Assembly (NCBI RefSeq): GCF_005869875.1
Contig: NZ_VAWG01000015.1
Location: 1-64,000, forward strand
Direction: 5' to 3'
Origin: Paenibacillus pinistramenti
GTDB lineage: Bacteria; Bacillota; Bacilli; Paenibacillales; Paenibacillaceae
DNA length: 64,000 nucleotides
Position numbers and translations under genes: made by a program. The first letter of the stretch is position 1; every line of letters starts with the position of its first letter. Below are positions 20,194 through 28,832 of the stretch, piece after piece. The notes under the pieces were generated by a model. It worked only from the letters and a program-made list of their open reading frames with translations. It was not told the DNA's origin and made no database searches.

Positions 20194-21000
20194 ATGATCA
20201 AGCTAGTGTTAACGGATATGGACGGAACCTTCCTGGATAACAGCGGTGAATTTAACAGGGAACTGTATAAGGATGTCAGAAAATTGCTGCAGGATAAAGG
20301 GGTTCATTTCGCTCCGGTTACGGGGAAGCAGTGTGAACGTGTTGAAGAGCTGTTTGGTGAGGACGCTAAAGATTTATGGATTCTGGGTGACAGCGCCACC
20401 CGGATCAAGCATAACGGGGAGTTTGTGTATGAATCGCTGCTGAGTAATGAATTAGGGCGAAAAATCATCGGGCTGCTTGAAGATCTCAGTCTGGATCATA
20501 CGATCATCGCATGTACAAGAAGCGGTGCTGTAATTAAAGATACCTTACCTCCGGAGGAAATTGCTGTTGTCAGAAGATCCTATGCCCAAGTCCGGCAAGT
20601 ATCCGACTTTAATGAAATAACCGAAGATTTTGTGAAAATTACAGTATTCGACTGCGCCCTTAGATGCTTTGAAACGAGAGAGAAATTATCCAGCTTCTTT
20701 GAATCTGCCTATATTGTCGCATCGGATGCAGCCTGGATTGACATTGCGAATGCGAATGTTCACAAAGGCACGACCGTCGAACACTTGCAGCAATTATTAA
20801 ATGTAACGCCTGAGGAAACGATGGCATTCGGAGACGGGTTTAACGATTTAGAGCTCATGGCTCGCGCTGCATACAGCTTTGCTGTCCGGAATGCGGTTCC
20901 GGAATTGAAAGATGCCGCGAACTATATTACACGTTCCAATGAAGAAGATGCGGTGATGAACACGATCATTCAAATCTTATCCTTACAGGACAGTCACTAG
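20194..21000 (+). CDS. HAD superfamily hydrolase, Cof-like (class IIB)
   Basis: 268 residues. Motif I is LTDMDGTFLD with catalytic Asp8 and Asp10; motif IV is FGDGFNDLELM near residue 210; a Cof-type cap lies between them. Such enzymes dephosphorylate sugar phosphates, FMN and similar small molecules. It has a strong site (TGGAGG, 7 nt before ATG) and lies 46 nt after the acetyltransferase gene, so is likely the last gene of the operon. Confidence 0.9.
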   Translation: MIKLVLTDMDGTFLDNSGEFNRELYKDVRKLLQDKGVHFAPVTGKQCERVEELFGEDAKDLWILGDSATRIKHNGEFVYESLLSNELGRKIIGLLEDLSLDHTIIACTRSGAVIKDTLPPEEIAVVRRSYAQVRQVSDFNEITEDFVKITVFDCALRCFETREKLSSFFESAYIVASDAAWIDIANANVHKGTTVEHLQQLLNVTPEETMAFGDGFNDLELMARAAYSFAVRNAVPELKDAANYITRSNEEDAVMNTIIQILSLQDSH

Positions 21001-21065
21001 GAAAAAATACGATAACAAGCATCCAAAGCAGGGCTTGTTCAAATAATGCGAATCGACAGCTCCAT

Positions 21066-21114
21066 AAAAACAGCGGCAGCCAGGACTTTATTTATTCGTC
21101 CACGGCTGCCGCTG
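21066..21114 (-). terminator. Terminator of the TetM-like GTPase gene
   Basis: An 11-bp GC-rich stem (21071-21081 with 21104-21114; CAGCGGCAGCC) followed by TTTTTATGG on the minus strand. Confidence 0.88.
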
Positions 21115-21119
21115 ATTCC

Positions 21120-23084
21120 CTATATTTCACTATGCATCAGGCGCTCTGCCTCCTCCCAGGAGACCGAGTATCCCGCTCCTTTGGCGCAGAAGATTGAAGA
21201 AGACGTATACAGCGGATCCGCATTCTTGTCGTAGCCCCGCCGGGCGATGACTTCGGCCTCATTATGGCACCGGCCGTAGCCGCCGAAGCTCAGCATGAGC
21301 GAGCCTTTTCCGCGGGAGATGGCGGCGAATTCGGCAGGATAGTCAAGAAAGGTTGCGACCGGAACACGTCCCTGGACATATACATTTCCGTCTGCCGTTT
21401 CCGGCGGCTCGAAGCTTCCGTGCGCCTGCTGAATATCCGACAGCACCCGGCCCATTTCATCCAGTCCGACGCGGATTTTATAGTTGTAGTACGGCTCCAG
21501 CAGCACATTCTCCGCCTTCTCCAGCCCCTGCCGCAGCGCCCGGTAAGCCGCTTCGCGGAAGTCTCCGCCATGCGTATGCTTGTTGTGCGCCCGCCCGGTT
21601 AAGAGCGTGATGTGAAGATCGGTCAGAGGGGAACCGGTGAGCAGGCCGTGATGCTCCCGCTCCAGCAGATGATGGCGGATCAGATTCTGGCTGCCTACCG
21701 CGAGATCCTCTACATGACAGGCATTCGAGACAGTAATCCCGCTTCCCCGCTCTCCCGGTTCCAGCTTCAAATGAACCTCCGCATAATGGCGCAGCGGCTC
21801 AAAATGGCCGTATCCCCGGACGGTGCCAGCAATCGTCTCCAGATACAGAATATCCGGCTGTCCGAAGGTGACTGCGAGCCCGAAACGCTCCTTCGCCAGC
21901 TCCTCCAGCACCTCAAGCTGAATGACGCCCATTACATGGATGTGGATCTCCTGCAGCTGCTCCTCCCACAGCACCTTTAAGGTAGGGTCTTCGGCCTCCA
22001 GCAGCCGAAATACGCGCAGCACCTCCTTCACCGGGATTGTGTCCGGATGGAACACCTTCGCCGTTAAGGTCGGCACCAGCTCGTAGCCCCTATGGCCGCT
22101 GAGCTCACCGAGTCCCTGCCCGGCTGCTGCCTCCGTCAATCCGGTTACAGCGATCAGCTGCCCGGCAGACGCTTCCTCAGCCGTTTTGAATTTATGGCCG
22201 GACACCAGCCGGATTTGGGTAATTTTGTCCCTCACCCGCTCGCCATCAGGACCATAAATCACCTCGTCCCGGACTCTGAGCCTTCCGCTGAGCACCTTTA
22301 AATAAGTGGATCTTACGCCGCTGTCATCGTGGCGAACTTTATAGACTCTCCCCGAAAAATCTTGCTGCTCCGCAGTCCGGTAATCCGGACGAACAAGCGC
22401 GTCCAGCCACTCCAGCAGCTCCTCCACTCCCTCGTCCTGGAGCGCACTCCCGCTTAATACGGGGAACAGGCGGCACTGCTGCACCAGTCTGCTTAATGAC
22501 TGTGTCCATTCTTCGGGCGTAAAGCTCTCTTCCAGGTAAGCCTGCAGACAGGCTTCATCCCGCTCTGCGGCAAATTCCTGCAGCTGTTTATCGGCCCCGC
22601 CCTGCAGGAACAAGGAGTCTGTGCAGTCAAACGCGTCGCCCGTTAACTGATGCCGGATCTCCTCAAGGACTCGGTGCTTGTCTGCGCCTGTCCGGTCCAT
22701 TTTATTGATGAAGATCAAGGCCGGCACCTCATGCTTGCGCAGCAGCTGCCAAACGGTCTCCGTATGTCCCTGCACCCCCTCGGCTGCACTTATGATCACA
22801 ACAGCGGCGTCCAGCACCTGAACAGCCCGCTCCATTTCGGGTGAAAAATCGACGTGCCCCGGCGTATCAATCACCTGCAGCACTGAATCCTTGTAAGGCA
22901 TGAGCGCCTGGTCGGCAAATACGGTAATGCCACGGGCTTTTTCAATGTCATGATTGTCCAGATAGGTGTCCCGGTGATCTACCCGTCCCCGCTGCTTAAT
23001 GGTTCCCGTATGAAAAAGAAGCTGCTCAGCCAATGTCGTCTTTCCTGCATCGACATGGGCGAACAGCCCGATCGTCTTATACAT
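21120..23084 (-). CDS. TetM/EF-G-like translational GTPase
   Basis: 654 residues, about TetM length. G motifs: AHVDAGKTT (G1), ARGITVF (G2), DTPGHVDF (G3), NKMD (G4). The later EF-G-type domains follow. The family includes ribosome-protection proteins that remove tetracycline. However, in domain IV, where TetM has its YSPVSTP loop that contacts the drug site, this protein reads HNKHTHGGDFREAAYRA. It therefore belongs to the chromosomal TetM-like group of uncertain role and is probably not a tetracycline resistance gene. It has its own terminator. Confidence 0.85.
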   Translation of the reverse strand: MYKTIGLFAHVDAGKTTLAEQLLFHTGTIKQRGRVDHRDTYLDNHDIEKARGITVFADQALMPYKDSVLQVIDTPGHVDFSPEMERAVQVLDAAVVIISAAEGVQGHTETVWQLLRKHEVPALIFINKMDRTGADKHRVLEEIRHQLTGDAFDCTDSLFLQGGADKQLQEFAAERDEACLQAYLEESFTPEEWTQSLSRLVQQCRLFPVLSGSALQDEGVEELLEWLDALVRPDYRTAEQQDFSGRVYKVRHDDSGVRSTYLKVLSGRLRVRDEVIYGPDGERVRDKITQIRLVSGHKFKTAEEASAGQLIAVTGLTEAAAGQGLGELSGHRGYELVPTLTAKVFHPDTIPVKEVLRVFRLLEAEDPTLKVLWEEQLQEIHIHVMGVIQLEVLEELAKERFGLAVTFGQPDILYLETIAGTVRGYGHFEPLRHYAEVHLKLEPGERGSGITVSNACHVEDLAVGSQNLIRHHLLEREHHGLLTGSPLTDLHITLLTGRAHNKHTHGGDFREAAYRALRQGLEKAENVLLEPYYNYKIRVGLDEMGRVLSDIQQAHGSFEPPETADGNVYVQGRVPVATFLDYPAEFAAISRGKGSLMLSFGGYGRCHNEAEVIARRGYDKNADPLYTSSSIFCAKGAGYSVSWEEAERLMHSEI

Positions 23085-23147
23085 GCTGTCCGCTCCTTTG
23101 ATGTACTTCTCTAGATTATATCAAGAATTAGGCATGAAGCGATCCGC

Positions 23148-23930
23148 CTAAGCCTGTCCCACCAAAGTGACCTCGTCCCCGGTCCGGACCGTTCCTGTTC
23201 TGACAACCGACGCGTAGACACCGAAATGAAGACCGAAATCCTCGTATACTTTCCGTAACAGCGAAGGGTCCTTCTCCTGGGAATCAGGATCTATTGTAAT
23301 AAAGACGCATCTTTCACAGAAGCTGTCCACCTGAAGCCTTGCCCCGCCAATGTCCAGCTGGCGTCCGATCCAGTCCCCTTCAAAGAGCGAGTCATCGTTC
23401 AAATCGATCACAAAGTTCCCGCGAAAGCGGCGCTGATCCACCGGCTTGCCCCATAACTGCTCAAGCTTGCGCAGGCTGGCATCTGTCACAAGCAGCACAC
23501 TGGCTCCGTCTACCGACAAGAGGCTGGAATGCTCAGCTTCCGGATGGGGCTCCATAAGCCGTGACATGGAGATTGGCTTCTTGACCATCCCTTGAATTTC
23601 CTGCAGCAGCTCCTCATCCCAGCCCATTATCCTTCCGTCCGGCGCTGTTACCCGAATTCCGCGATCCTCCTGGAAGGAAGCTTTGTAATTAAGCATAGCT
23701 GGCGTATTCCGTGCCGTGACAAATTGTCCCCAGCCTTGTTTGGTCTCATCCCGGAAAGAACAGATGCGGTCTCCCTGCAGCCCGTATGACTCTATTTCAC
23801 ACATATCCAGGGTTTCACCGCCCAGCGATTTTACCGGATAACGGCTGATCTCCCGAATGGTGCCTACTTTAACATGATTATGAGTAACTTTAACATGATT
23901 ATGAGTAACTTTGCCTGCTGTATCGTGCAA
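23148..23930 (-). CDS. MOSC domain protein
   Basis: 260 residues from TTG 23930 (GGGGGG upstream). The N-terminal MOSC beta-barrel starts at ISRYPVKSLGGE, and the C-terminal MOSC core has RRFRGNFVID and the conserved Cys in FCERCVFITIDPD. MOSC proteins move sulfur carried by molybdenum cofactor or act in reduction of N-hydroxylated compounds (YiiM, mARC relatives). Odd feature: residues about 8-21 are a perfect doubling of KVTHNHV caused by a 21-bp tandem repeat (23866-23907) just before the domain. Confidence 0.82.
   Translation of the reverse strand: MHDTAGKVTHNHVKVTHNHVKVGTIREISRYPVKSLGGETLDMCEIESYGLQGDRICSFRDETKQGWGQFVTARNTPAMLNYKASFQEDRGIRVTAPDGRIMGWDEELLQEIQGMVKKPISMSRLMEPHPEAEHSSLLSVDGASVLLVTDASLRKLEQLWGKPVDQRRFRGNFVIDLNDDSLFEGDWIGRQLDIGGARLQVDSFCERCVFITIDPDSQEKDPSLLRKVYEDFGLHFGVYASVVRTGTVRTGDEVTLVGQA
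23866..23907 (-). repeat. Tandem 21-bp repeat inside the MOSC gene
   Basis: Two identical in-frame copies (23866-23886 and 23887-23907), plus five further matching bases, encode a doubled KVTHNHV near the N-terminus. It looks like a recent slippage or duplication event and may vary between strains. Confidence 0.95.
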
Positions 23931-24020
23931 ATTGATCCCCCCGCTTGCAGCTTTGGTTTAAGCTCTATTTTCCTACATCTATGATTGCTTTAACTCTATT
24001 TTAGCTGAACCGGCGGGGAT

Positions 24021-24065
24021 ATTCCTATAAATAATATTTCTATAAGAAATGTTCCTATAAGAAAT
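24021..24065 (+). repeat. Short AT-rich repeats before the lipase gene
   Basis: Two adjacent 15-bp near-copies (24036-24050 and 24051-24065, core TTCCTATAAGAAAT) and a partial third at 24021-24033. The 210-nt gap holds no gene that I can see; the repeats may overlap the lipase promoter. Confidence 0.6.
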
Positions 24066-24140
24066 TAAGCTTTTCGCATGCAAGCAGGCATCCATTGCCC
24101 TTTCTCCTCATAAATAAAGAAGTAGAAAGGTGGGAGAACT

Positions 24141-24947
24141 GTGGCAAACAGCAGCAGCAATCATCTGCAGCGGGCAATCTTTCTGGCAGCCGTCTGCGGG
24201 CAAACGTATGTCCAGTATAATAACCCTGACGGCTCTTTTACCGTTCCTTCACCTTATGAGGTCCGTCATGTCATCCACGCAAAATCCATCACTCGCGAAT
24301 GGGAAACCTTCGGCTTTATTCTGGAAGCCCCCGAGGAGCTGATCCTCGCTTTCCGCGGAACCGTCTCCACAACCAACTGGATTGCGGATATGCTGGCCTC
24401 GCAGAAGAGATTTAAGTACATTAAAGAGCCTGTCCTGACTCACCGCGGCTTTACTTCCATCTATGCTTCGGCGCGGGATGAGCTGCTCGCCGCCCTTGCC
24501 AGGCTGCCTTCCGGCAAACCGCTGTTCATTACGGGCCATAGTCTCGGAGCTGCTCTTGCTGCGCTGGGCGCCTTGGATATCGCTGTCAACAGCGCTTTTA
24601 AGCATCCGTTTCTGTATACCTATGGTTCGCCGCGTGTCGGGGATCCTTCCTTTGCCAAAGTCTTCGGGAAATACGTCCAAAGCAGCTGGCGGTTCGCCAA
24701 CAGCTTTGATGTCGTTACATTAGCGCCTCCAACCGTCTACAAGCTTCCGAAACGGGAAAAGAGGTATTATTACAGCCATGTCCAAACGCTTTCGCCCATG
24801 TCTTTTCTAAACGGCGCTGTCGGCTCCAACCATGTTATCGGCAGTTATTTCAGCGAGCTCTCCAAACAGGATCCGAACTTTGCAAAGACTTTACAACTGC
24901 TGTATCCGGGCTTTTGCCCGACTGATGTTCTAATTGAAATTCCGTGA
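24141..24947 (+). CDS. Lipase, class 3 family
   Basis: 268 residues. The nucleophile elbow is GHSLG (Ser134), Asp190 in ANSFDVVTLAPP is the likely acid, and His231 in SNHVIGSY the base, so the triad is intact. The oxyanion-region FRGTVSTTNW is also typical. No signal peptide is seen, so it is probably cytoplasmic or exported by an unusual route. It starts at GTG 24141, with AAAGGTGGGAG upstream. It stands alone, facing the lipoprotein gene. Confidence 0.87.
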   Translation: MANSSSNHLQRAIFLAAVCGQTYVQYNNPDGSFTVPSPYEVRHVIHAKSITREWETFGFILEAPEELILAFRGTVSTTNWIADMLASQKRFKYIKEPVLTHRGFTSIYASARDELLAALARLPSGKPLFITGHSLGAALAALGALDIAVNSAFKHPFLYTYGSPRVGDPSFAKVFGKYVQSSWRFANSFDVVTLAPPTVYKLPKREKRYYYSHVQTLSPMSFLNGAVGSNHVIGSYFSELSKQDPNFAKTLQLLYPGFCPTDVLIEIP

Positions 24948-24954
24948 TCAAAAA

Positions 24955-25007
24955 TGAAAAAAGCCTGCAGACCCGCCGCTCTGATGAGCATTCAGGTCCA
25001 CAGGCTT
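24955..25007 (-). terminator. Terminator of the repeat lipoprotein gene
   Basis: AAGCCTG/CAGGCTT outer stem (24961-24967 with 25001-25007), a two-base internal mismatch, then GACC/GGTC, followed by TTTTTTC on the minus strand. Confidence 0.78.
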
Positions 25008-25041
25008 CCGGCGGTTCAGCCGCCAGCAACTATGATTTGAC

Positions 25042-25647
25042 TTATTCTTTGACTTCGTTTGCGCCGGTCAGTTTACCGTCGAGAACAGCTGTTTTTTGCA
25101 GATCAGCGCTCTTGAAGTAGAGGTTGCCGTCGATGGTAGCTGTTTTGTCAAGTGTAAATCCGTTTGCTTCTACGTATACGTCGCCTTTAACTGTGCCGCC
25201 TTGAACTTTGAAGTTTTCACTTTGTACAGTCAATTTAGGTACAGTCAGTGTGTAGGTAGCTGTGATGTTGTGGTCTTCATCCTGGGAATAAAGCGCAAGC
25301 TTGCGGTAAATGGCATTAGCAGAATCGCCTTTATCATGGAACTCGCCAGATACGACAACTTCTTGGTCAACTGTAAGGTCATTCAGAATCGCTACGATCC
25401 AGTTCCCTTTATCGCTGACGGCACTAATAAAAGCGTCCGCTTGGTTTACGATGGAAGCTGTTGTAACAGCATCAGTTGCCTCAGCGCTTGCACTTGTATT
25501 GGCACTTGCGCTTGTATTAGCACTTGCGCTTGTGTTTGCACTTGCGTTTGCGCTCGTGTTAGCCGCGTTATCGTTGTTATTTGAGCCGCAGCCTGCAAGC
25601 AGAGCTGCTGCCATTCCCATTACTACCAAACCTTTTGCTACTTTCAT
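25042..25647 (-). CDS. Lipoprotein with Asn-Thr-Ser-Ala repeats
   Basis: 201 residues. A lipoprotein signal ends LLAGC (Cys20). A low-complexity stretch (about 30-55) is built of five-residue repeats (ANTSA/SANTS), which would act as a flexible tether. The C-terminal part (about 130-200, e.g. VQGGTVKGDVYVEANGFTL then ATIDGNLYFKS) has the short beta-helix repeat pattern of polymer-forming bactofilin-type domains. I choose ATG 25647, 8 nt after GGGGG, over ATG 25653, which is only 2 nt away. The function is unknown; a cell-surface scaffold is possible. Confidence 0.75.
   Translation of the reverse strand: MKVAKGLVVMGMAAALLAGCGSNNNDNAANTSANASANTSASANTSASANTSASAEATDAVTTASIVNQADAFISAVSDKGNWIVAILNDLTVDQEVVVSGEFHDKGDSANAIYRKLALYSQDEDHNITATYTLTVPKLTVQSENFKVQGGTVKGDVYVEANGFTLDKTATIDGNLYFKSADLQKTAVLDGKLTGANEVKE
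25482..25560 (-). repeat. Short codon repeats in the lipoprotein gene
   Basis: About four to five imperfect copies of a 15-bp unit (coding for Ala-Asn-Thr-Ser-Ala). Third-position differences between copies show that it is not a fresh expansion. Confidence 0.8.
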
Positions 25648-25732
25648 TTTCATTTCCCCCTTAGTGATGTTTATGAGTGAATTATAAATAGCGGAGGCCC
25701 TTTAAGTATGTGATTTTTTTCACCAATAGTGT

Positions 25733-25765
25733 AAAAAAATGCTCACAGGCTGAAAACCTGTGAGC
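25733..25765 (-). terminator. Terminator of the AAA-TPR operon
   Basis: A perfect 9-bp stem GCTCACAGG/CCTGTGAGC (25741-25749 with 25757-25765), loop of 7, then seven T on the minus strand. Confidence 0.9.
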
Positions 25766-25777
25766 AATGGGAGCTGA

Positions 25778-26650
25778 TCAGCGCCTGCGCCTCCATCCAA
25801 ACACCTTAACATGGACGATGAGTTTGGACAGCCAATGGGCAAGCACATACAGGAGGATAAAAACTATGACCAGCGGCCTGAACAGGAGCCAGGCAGCAGC
25901 CCAGATGAGAAACAGCTGCCAGCCCTTCAGCCTGCGGATCCACTTGGACGGCCAAAGAAAGACCCGGAACAGCTTATGGTTCTGCTGGAGCGCCTCCAGA
26001 TATTCGTCCTGAAATTGTCTGCTGTCCGGGTTAAGCCGAACCGCGCTGCGGATATAAGTCTCCCTCAGCTTGAAGTCGCCCCGCCGTCCTGCCGCCCAAG
26101 CCAGATAGAGGAGGACATAGGGCATTTCAGCGCCGTATCTGAGGGCCTCGCGCTCCAGTTCGCGAGAAGCCCCGTCTTTGCCCAGCAGAGCTTCCGTATA
26201 GCTGAGCGTGGCCAGGTACAGCGGAGCTTCCGGCTGAAGCTCCAGCGCTCTGACCAGCTCTTCTTTCGCCTCATGAAAGCGCGCCTTCTTGTTCAGGCGG
26301 TTTGCCTGCAGGAAATAATAATGCGCTTCATAAGGGTCTACCCGGAGTGCTTCCTGCAGAGCTGACTGGAACGACGATTCATTATCGGTTTCGTAATAGA
26401 CATTCACCCTTACAAACCAGGCAAGCTGTTCCTCCGGATTCCGGCGCAGCGCTTCCGAAGCCCAGTGCAGCGCTTTCTCGTATTCACTCATCAGCAAATA
26501 AATATGAGCGATCATGGCAAATACATCCGGATCCTCCGGTTCCAGCTTCAGCAGTTCCTGGGCTTCGGCCAGCGCCTCCTTGTATCTCTGCCACTGAATG
26601 AGCTGCTGGACGGCCGTATAACCGGCCTGGTAAGCCTCTTGTTCATGCAC
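25778..26650 (-). CDS. TPR-repeat protein with C-terminal membrane anchor
   Basis: 290 residues. About five or six tetratricopeptide repeats cover residues 10-215 (e.g. YKEALAEAQELLKLEPEDPD, YEKALHWASEALRRNPEE, FHEAKEELVRALELQPEAP). Two hydrophobic segments follow (about 240-280: WQLFLIWAAAWLLF and IVFILLYVLAHWL), with a basic end (GWRRRR). The TPR part would face the cytoplasm and bind partner proteins. It lies 40 nt after the AAA+ ATPase gene and shares its terminator, so the two probably work together, the TPR protein holding the ATPase or its substrates at the membrane. Confidence 0.82.
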   Translation of the reverse strand: MHEQEAYQAGYTAVQQLIQWQRYKEALAEAQELLKLEPEDPDVFAMIAHIYLLMSEYEKALHWASEALRRNPEEQLAWFVRVNVYYETDNESSFQSALQEALRVDPYEAHYYFLQANRLNKKARFHEAKEELVRALELQPEAPLYLATLSYTEALLGKDGASRELEREALRYGAEMPYVLLYLAWAAGRRGDFKLRETYIRSAVRLNPDSRQFQDEYLEALQQNHKLFRVFLWPSKWIRRLKGWQLFLIWAAAWLLFRPLVIVFILLYVLAHWLSKLIVHVKVFGWRRRR

Positions 26651-26690
26651 CTGGCTCTCTCTCCTCTCTCCCTTCAGGCTCTTCCTCTTG

Positions 26691-27650
26691 CTACTTCACT
26701 CCATGTTTCTTCGCGTAATCAAGTACAGTCTGATAGTCCTTGTTCACGTCACTGAAGGTGGCATAATTTCTGGCAGTTGCAAACCATTCAAGGGTTGTCG
26801 CTTTGCGTGATTTAGCCGCTTTCTTCAAATCTTCATTCGTAATCGGCTCGATATTCCCGGATTCAAATGTCCGTTCCATTGCCGATTCCACTGCGTCCTT
26901 CACCACCTGCTCCAGGTCAGCGCCGGAGAACAGCTTTGTCTCTGCCGCGATTCTGGCCAGGTTCAAGGCCTCAACCGGTTTGCCGGCCAGCTTCAGCTCC
27001 AGAATGGTCTCGCGTTCAGCTTCCTCCGGAGGCGGTACAAAGATCAGGTGGTTGAACCTGCCCGGCCGCCGCAGTGCAGAATCGAGATACCAGGGAGTAT
27101 TGGTCGCTCCGATAACAAATACCTGTTCATTATGGGCCTGCAGCCCGTCGAGCTCCAGCAGCAGCTGGTTGACAAGCATCCGGTCATGATGCTGGCGCAT
27201 TTGATGACGGCTTCCGCCCATGGCGTCGAGCTCGTCGATGAAGATCACGCACGGCTTGCTTTCTCTGGCCTTCTCAAAAATATCATGCAAATTATGCTCG
27301 CTTTGCCCGGCATACATGGACAGAATGGCCTGCAGCTCAATGTGCAGGAAATTAGCGTCGATTTCGCCTGCTACAGCGCGTGCGAGGAACGTCTTCCCGC
27401 AGCCGGGAGGCCCGTAGAGAAGCAGGCTTCCTCCGGCTTCTTTCCCGTATGCGGCGAATATTTCCGGCTGCTTTAATGGCAAGATAAAGTTCATGCGGAT
27501 CTTCTTCTTGACTTCCTCCAAGCCGCCGACATCACGGAACGTCTCCTGAGGCTTCTCCGATTCGACCAGCGACTGGTCTTCTTTGCTGAAAGTAATAAGC
27601 TTTAGCTTCTTGCGCCTTTGATCGGCAATATCATCGCGATCGGACATCAT
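26691..27650 (-). CDS. AAA+ ATPase (single-domain, Cdc48/FtsH-like)
   Basis: 319 residues. A short N-terminal region (1-38) precedes an AAA module: DVGGLEEVKKKI, Walker A GPPGCGKT (80-87), Walker B VIFIDELDAM (Glu140), sensor 1 IGATNTPW, arginine-finger region RRPGRF, and the lid SGADLEQVVKDAVESAM. There is no protease domain and no second AAA ring. Such proteins unfold or remodel protein complexes. GGGAG lies 5 nt before ATG 27650 (ATG 27647 is also possible). The nearest characterised relative in kind is sigma-W-controlled B. subtilis YjoB, but the linked TPR membrane gene is different. Confidence 0.85.
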   Translation of the reverse strand: MMSDRDDIADQRRKKLKLITFSKEDQSLVESEKPQETFRDVGGLEEVKKKIRMNFILPLKQPEIFAAYGKEAGGSLLLYGPPGCGKTFLARAVAGEIDANFLHIELQAILSMYAGQSEHNLHDIFEKARESKPCVIFIDELDAMGGSRHQMRQHHDRMLVNQLLLELDGLQAHNEQVFVIGATNTPWYLDSALRRPGRFNHLIFVPPPEEAERETILELKLAGKPVEALNLARIAAETKLFSGADLEQVVKDAVESAMERTFESGNIEPITNEDLKKAAKSRKATTLEWFATARNYATFSDVNKDYQTVLDYAKKHGVK

Positions 27651-27836
27651 GTTCTCTCCCTTATTCGAACATCGGCATGATATTCGTATCATTTGGTATG
27701 ATTAAGGCGTGCAGCTGATTCGTGCCGCGTACACGCCATAGTTTACCATATTCCAGTAGATTACTGCTTCCCAATGAGGGTAATTCAATGAATAAGGCTC
27801 TAATCCACTTACTACGACTAGAAAAGGACGAACGCT

Positions 27837-28832
27837 ATGAACCTCAATCCGCTACATGATCTGCTGTCTCCTGTTAACCTCAGAAGCTGTCTGATCAGCC
27901 GCCGGGGCGAGCTGGTCTATGAGCAGTACAGAAGACCGCAAACGGCCCGCGAAACGGCCAAGATCAATTCCTGTACCAAAAGCATTCTGTCCTCGCTGCT
28001 GTGTATAGCCATGGACCGGGGGCTGCTGCCGGAGCCGCATACTCCTGCGTCAGATTTCTTTCCCAAGCTCGCCCATTCGGAGGACTCCCGCAAACGAAGC
28101 CTTACTCTTGGACACTTGTTAACGATGACTGCAGGCTTTGAATGGACCGAATTCGGAGGACCGAATTCATTCCCGCACATGACGCGCACCTCCAATTGGA
28201 TCGACTATGTGCTGGAGCATCCTCTTGCGGATGAGCCCGGAACGAAGATGGTCTACAATTCCGGCGTTTCCCAAATGCTCTCCACGATTCTGGCTCAGGC
28301 GGCCGGTATGCCTGTCGCAGAGTTTGCCGAGAAGAACCTGTTCGGGCCCCTGGACATCACGTCCTATGAATGGGAGACCGATCCGCAGGGCGTCCATACC
28401 GGCGGGTTTGGGCTTAAGCTGCGTCCCTCAGACATGCTGAAGTTCGGCCAATTATTTCTGCAGGAAGGACGCTGGAAAGACCGGCAGCTCCTCTCCCCTG
28501 AGCTTGTGAAGAAATCCGTGACGCCTTATATCACCGTCAATGAGCCCTGGCGCGGGCATTACAGCTGGCACTGGTGGGCAGATACGTTTGAAGAACAGAC
28601 AGAGCAAGATACAGAACCGGCTTTATCCTTTGATTACTTCTATGCCCGGGGATTCGGCGGGCAGTTCATTCACATTATCCCGTCTATGGAGATGGTTGTC
28701 GTCTTGACTCATGATAATCGGAAAAATAGCAAATATCCGGATGTGTTCCGTTCCTATATTGCCCCGCTGCTGCTTGAACAGCCCGGCAGCTCTGCCCTTA
28801 AGCCGGCTGCCCCGGTGAACCGGATCAGCTGA
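27837..28832 (+). CDS. Serine hydrolase, beta-lactamase/penicillin-binding-protein family
   Basis: 331 residues. The SxxK motif is SCTK (Ser45-Lys48), the YxN motif is YNS (Tyr140), and HTGG-FGLKL stands for the third motif. This is the class C beta-lactamase/EstB fold seen in D-aminopeptidases, esterases and related hydrolases. There is no signal peptide, so a secreted beta-lactamase role is unlikely. Its last eight bases overlap the end of the convergent kinase-like gene (28825-28832). Confidence 0.87.
   Translation: MNLNPLHDLLSPVNLRSCLISRRGELVYEQYRRPQTARETAKINSCTKSILSSLLCIAMDRGLLPEPHTPASDFFPKLAHSEDSRKRSLTLGHLLTMTAGFEWTEFGGPNSFPHMTRTSNWIDYVLEHPLADEPGTKMVYNSGVSQMLSTILAQAAGMPVAEFAEKNLFGPLDITSYEWETDPQGVHTGGFGLKLRPSDMLKFGQLFLQEGRWKDRQLLSPELVKKSVTPYITVNEPWRGHYSWHWWADTFEEQTEQDTEPALSFDYFYARGFGGQFIHIIPSMEMVVVLTHDNRKNSKYPDVFRSYIAPLLLEQPGSSALKPAAPVNRIS

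Noticed and set aside
21120-23084. Tetracycline resistance gene
   Set aside because: The loop needed for drug removal in TetM is not conserved, so I call it TetM-like only.
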